Origin: Candidatus Saccharibacteria bacterium UBA2952
Lineage (GTDB): Bacteria; Patescibacteriota; Saccharimonadia; Saccharimonadales; Saccharimonadaceae
Direction: 5' to 3'
NCBI GenBank assembly: GCA_002348605.1
Contig: DEBQ01000006.1
Coordinates: 237,719 to 281,165 of the forward strand
Length of the DNA: 43,447 nt
This document shows positions 40,670-43,447 of the stretch, one piece after another. The position numbers were made by a program, and so were the translations under genes. Under the pieces are notes generated by a model. That model saw only the letters and a list, made by a program, of their open reading frames with translations. It did no database searches and had not been told where the DNA came from. The stretch's first letter is position 1. Each line of letters starts with the position of its first letter.

Positions 40670-40689
40670 TAATGATAAAAAGGAGCCGC

Positions 40690-41265
40690 ATGAAAATTGC
40701 AGTCGTAATAGGAAGTGTCCGTGAAGGCCGTGTAACCGATCGTTTAGCAAAGTGGGTAACCGATGAAGCCGAAAAGCTTGCAGATGTTGAAACGATTGAT
40801 CTTAAAGATTACCCAATGCCGTTCATGGACGAACCAATCAGCCCACGGTACAACCCAAACCGATCACCAAAACCAGAAGTTAAAAAGTGGCTCGACAAAA
40901 TCGCCGAGTTTGACGGCTATGTGTTCGTGACGCCGGAATACAACCGTACGACGTCGGGCGTGCTGAAGAACGCGATTGATTACCTAGACTTTCAAATGGA
41001 AAAGAAGCCGGTAGCGCTAGTGGGGCACGGGTCTTCCGGTGGAGCACAGGCAATCGCAAGTCTTCGCATGGCCCTGCCTGGCGTTGGTGCGGTAACCGTA
41101 CCGCAGGCGCTATTCTTTACTGACCGAATAGGCGAAGTCATTGACGAAAACGGCATGGTAAAAGAAGGCCTGAACGAAGCTACCTCAGGTCAGCAAAATA
41201 CCTTGAAAGCTCAACTAGAAACACTTATCTGGTACGCAGGAGCTTTAAAGGGCGCCCGCGAATAG
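40690..41265 (+). CDS. NADPH-dependent FMN reductase family protein
   Basis: 191 residues from ATG 40690, which has AAAAAGGAG upstream; an earlier ATG lacks one. Flavodoxin-like fold: FMN-binding VVIGSVREGRVTDRLAKWV and TPEYNRTTSGVLKNAIDYLD, with VGHGSSGGAQAIASLR. Reduces flavins, quinones or azo-like substrates with NAD(P)H. Confidence 0.92.
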   Translation: MKIAVVIGSVREGRVTDRLAKWVTDEAEKLADVETIDLKDYPMPFMDEPISPRYNPNRSPKPEVKKWLDKIAEFDGYVFVTPEYNRTTSGVLKNAIDYLDFQMEKKPVALVGHGSSGGAQAIASLRMALPGVGAVTVPQALFFTDRIGEVIDENGMVKEGLNEATSGQQNTLKAQLETLIWYAGALKGARE

Positions 41266-41286
41266 TAGGAGGCGTATACTAGGCCT

Positions 41287-42480
41287 ATGAATATGCTCGA
41301 AAGTGCCCAGGCCATGATCGCCCGCGCGGCAGATAAACTTGATTGGAACGAAACCAAAAAACAGGCCTTTCTTACGCCTAAAGCAGTGCATAATTTTATG
41401 ATTGAAGCCGGAGACTTACGGCTACAAGCGTACAGAATTCAGCACTCCGATGCACGTGGCCCGTTCAAGGGCGGGGTGCGGTTCCATCCGCATGTCGACA
41501 AAGACGAAGTGCAGGCACTCGCGACACTCATGAGCATAAAGACCGCTGCCGTGAATATTCCAATGGGCGGCGGCAAAGGCGGGGTAGCGTTCGATCCCCG
41601 CGATTACGACAGTGCGACGGTTGAAAAGGTTGCTCGGGAATATGTACGAGCACTAAAGGACGATATTGGTCCCGATATCGATGTACCAGCACCAGACGTT
41701 AACACTGACGCGCAGGTGATTGACTGGATGGTCGATGAGTACGAACGGTTGACTGGTGACCAAACCAAAGCTAGCTTTACCGGCAAAAGCATTGAAAACG
41801 GTGGGTCGTTAGGGCGTGCCGAAGCTACCGGTCGCGGTGGCATGATCGCCCTGCGCGAATACTTAAAGGCAGCGCACATCGAACCGCGCGGACTAAAAGT
41901 AGCAGTGCAGGGTATAGGCAACGTCGGGTTTTATTTCGCGAAACTGGCTGAGCAAGAACTGGGCGTAAAGATTGTCGCTAGCGCTAACTCTCGAAAAACG
42001 TACTACAACGACGATGGGCTTGATTTTGCGAAGCGCGAGTTTTCTCGCAACCTTGCAGACGAGCTGGAACATGATGGCGCCAAGACAGCTGATAGCGGCA
42101 TGATACTTAGTTGGGATGCGGACATACTGGTATTGGCCGCGCTGGAAGATGTCATTTCGCTAGAGAACCAAGCGGACGTAAAGGCGGACGTTGTGCTGGA
42201 ACTTGCCAACGGACCTGTGTCGGACGATGCAAATCAGGCGCTTGAAACAAGGAATGTAACCGTAGTACCTGATGTCATTGCCAACGCTGGCGGCGTGATT
42301 GTGAGTTACCTGGAATGGGAGCAAAACAAATCTGGCAAAACATGGAGCGAATCAAAAGTGAACGACAGGCTGGATGAGATTTTGTCGAGCGCCATGCAGG
42401 CCGTTATGCAGCGAGCCGACGCTGAGGGATGTTCGCTAAAAGAAGCGGCGTTTATTATCGCGCTAGAACGGATTGGGTAG
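41287..42480 (+). CDS. Glutamate dehydrogenase (Glu/Leu/Phe/Val family)
   Basis: 397 residues. Glutamate-site lysines in RGPFKGGVRFHP and VNIPMGGGKGGVAFDP, the catalytic-aspartate region DVPAPDVNTDAQVIDWM, and NAD(P)-binding VAVQGIGNVGFYFAKL. Converts glutamate to 2-oxoglutarate and ammonia. TATACT (41275-41280) lies six bases before the ATG. Followed immediately by msrB. Confidence 0.95.
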   Translation: MNMLESAQAMIARAADKLDWNETKKQAFLTPKAVHNFMIEAGDLRLQAYRIQHSDARGPFKGGVRFHPHVDKDEVQALATLMSIKTAAVNIPMGGGKGGVAFDPRDYDSATVEKVAREYVRALKDDIGPDIDVPAPDVNTDAQVIDWMVDEYERLTGDQTKASFTGKSIENGGSLGRAEATGRGGMIALREYLKAAHIEPRGLKVAVQGIGNVGFYFAKLAEQELGVKIVASANSRKTYYNDDGLDFAKREFSRNLADELEHDGAKTADSGMILSWDADILVLAALEDVISLENQADVKADVVLELANGPVSDDANQALETRNVTVVPDVIANAGGVIVSYLEWEQNKSGKTWSESKVNDRLDEILSSAMQAVMQRADAEGCSLKEAAFIIALERIG

Positions 42481-42879
42481 GTGAATATGCAAGACGCTGA
42501 ATGGAAAGACAAATTGACCCCAGAACAGTACCGGGTACTCCGAGAAAAGGGAACCGAAGCCCCAGGAAGTGGCGAATACGTCGACTTTAACGAAGACGGT
42601 ATGTACCACTGCGTGGCATGTGGTCAGGCTTTGTTTCCGTCTGACGCGAAGTACGAATCAACAGTCCCCGGACTGATCGGTTGGCCGGCGTTTAGCGAAG
42701 CGGCAAGTAAGGGCGCAGTCAAACTGCAAGACGATGATTCGCTTGGCATGCACCGCACCGAAGTCGTATGCAACAACTGCGGCAGTCACCTAGGACACTT
42801 ATTTGCTGATGATAGTTCACCCAACGGCCAACACTACTGTATTAATTCGGTCTGTCTTAACTTCAAGCCAAAAAAATAA
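42481..42879 (+). CDS. msrB: Peptide-methionine (R)-S-oxide reductase
   Basis: 132 residues from GTG 42481 directly after the gdh stop; ATG 42487 is an alternative. Repairs oxidised methionine. Zinc cysteines CVACG and CNNCG, catalytic cysteine in HYCINSVC, and GWPAF and HRTEVVC signatures are all present. Convergent with the GC-rich gene at the end. Confidence 0.96.
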   Translation: MNMQDAEWKDKLTPEQYRVLREKGTEAPGSGEYVDFNEDGMYHCVACGQALFPSDAKYESTVPGLIGWPAFSEAASKGAVKLQDDDSLGMHRTEVVCNNCGSHLGHLFADDSSPNGQHYCINSVCLNFKPKK

Positions 42880-42884
42880 CTCCA

Positions 42885-42980
42885 TACGGAGAAGTTTCGC
42901 CGGGAAGGCGGAACAAGTTTTCCGTAGAGCGCACCCTGCTGTGGCTGCTCATCGTACTCTCCTTGTTCCGCCTCCCGGAA
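42885..42980 (-). terminator. Long-range hairpin at the end of the last GC-rich gene
   Basis: CCGGGAAGGCGGAACAAG (42900-42917) pairs with CTTGTTCCGCCTCCCGG (42962-42978) across a 44-base loop. A further TACGGA/TCCGTA alternative pairing exists, and on the minus strand CTCC-GTAT-GGAG then TTATTTTTTT follows. Confidence 0.6.
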
Positions 42981-42990
42981 GTCTTGGCGG

Positions 42991-43447
42991 TCAGGCGAAG
43001 CTGACCGAGACACCAGCCGGGATGCCGCGGTTGCGGCTCTGCGACCGGACCCTGCCGTGGAACTCCCGCGAGTCGACCTTGACCATGGTCTTGGCCATCT
43101 TGCGGTACAGCCGGAAGTAGTCGACGCTGCTCTGGCAGATCTGCCAGATGCCGACCCCTTCGTCGTACCAGATCTCGTGGTTGCGCATCACCCCGAGGAC
43201 GAGCTCGAGGATCTGGTGCTGCACCCGCTGGATGATCACATCGACCAGGTGGGGCTTCAGCTCGCTCAGCTCCTGAGGGAGCTGGTCGATCGAGACGAAC
43301 GGCTGGTGCATGTTGGTCCGCACGTAGCGGGCCAGGTCGCTCAGCTTGTTCGACACGCCCCAGATGTAGTTGTCGGTGCGCTGGTACGGCCGCCGGTTCG
43401 AACCCAGCTGGTAGCGCGGGTTGCGTTCGGTGGCGAAGTAGAACTCC
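42991..43447 (-). CDS. GC-rich protein, 3' part (truncated by the window)
   Basis: The frame is open to the window edge on the 5' side, so at least 151 residues of the C-terminal part are present. It includes RYQLGSNRRPYQRTDNYIWG, VSIDQLPQELSELKPHLVDVIIQRVQHQILELV, an HEIWYDEGVGIWQICQ segment and a basic C-terminus. No recognised domain. Codon choice is strongly G/C-ending, in sharp contrast to msrB, suggesting transfer. Confidence 0.6.
   Translation of the reverse strand, partial: EFYFATERNPRYQLGSNRRPYQRTDNYIWGVSNKLSDLARYVRTNMHQPFVSIDQLPQELSELKPHLVDVIIQRVQHQILELVLGVMRNHEIWYDEGVGIWQICQSSVDYFRLYRKMAKTMVKVDSREFHGRVRSQSRNRGIPAGVSVSFA

Overview
The window looks like a chromosomal segment from a Candidate Phyla Radiation (Patescibacteria) bacterium, most likely Candidatus Saccharibacteria (TM7). 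This is inferred from gene content: FemAB-type cell-wall enzymes beside Mur ligases, compact core genes, a groES-groEL operon, mscL, many small membrane proteins, and many genes whose -10 box lies only 5-9 bases before the start codon. UGA acts as a normal stop. No CRISPR array, insertion sequence or replication origin was seen.

Layout. 1-2.7 kb: comF, a pilin-like gene, two serine tRNAs, tRNA-Arg and a structured RNA candidate. 2.7-5.2 kb: a duplicated tRNA-Arg 3' end, then a small run of DUF membrane proteins and an NAD(P)-binding protein, then another tRNA-Ser. 5.2-8.1 kb: a GC-rich SPFH-like membrane gene, small unknowns, a HIT protein and rlmH. 8.1-17.3 kb: valS, tsaD, and a wall cluster of two Fem-type transferases around a Mur-ligase paralogue, murE and a DDAH-like enzyme. 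17.3-19.5 kb: CIRCE-controlled groES, a small membrane gene and groEL. 19.5-22.2 kb: a GC-rich HTH-like plus GHKL-ATPase pair with its own promoter and terminator. 22.2-26.1 kb: a conserved unknown, a phosphosugar isomerase, a MacB/FtsX-type ABC exporter and the fourth tRNA-Ser.

26.1-33 kb holds a ribonucleotide reductase operon with NrdR-like palindromes. A separate 57-residue gene after nrdA ends in CxxC and may be a detached redox tail. NrdB has the Glu and Phe substitutions typical of class Ic (Mn/Fe) enzymes, and an Nramp (MntH-type) metal transporter lies just downstream. 33-35.4 kb carries a retron-type reverse transcriptase with an XRE regulator, a small helical protein, a structured noncoding region and RNase HI. 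35.7-36.06 kb contains, on the minus strand, a compact RNA with a copy of the 23S rRNA GTPase-associated centre. 36.2-43.4 kb: pyrG, argS, an attenuator with leader peptide before a small GC-rich gene, mscL, an FMN reductase, glutamate dehydrogenase, msrB and the end of another GC-rich gene.

GC-rich genes with actinobacteria-like codon choice recur at five places in an otherwise moderate-GC background, each with a strong Shine-Dalgarno site and most with stable hairpins around them. Since Saccharibacteria live on actinobacterial hosts, acquisition from such hosts is an attractive but unproven explanation.
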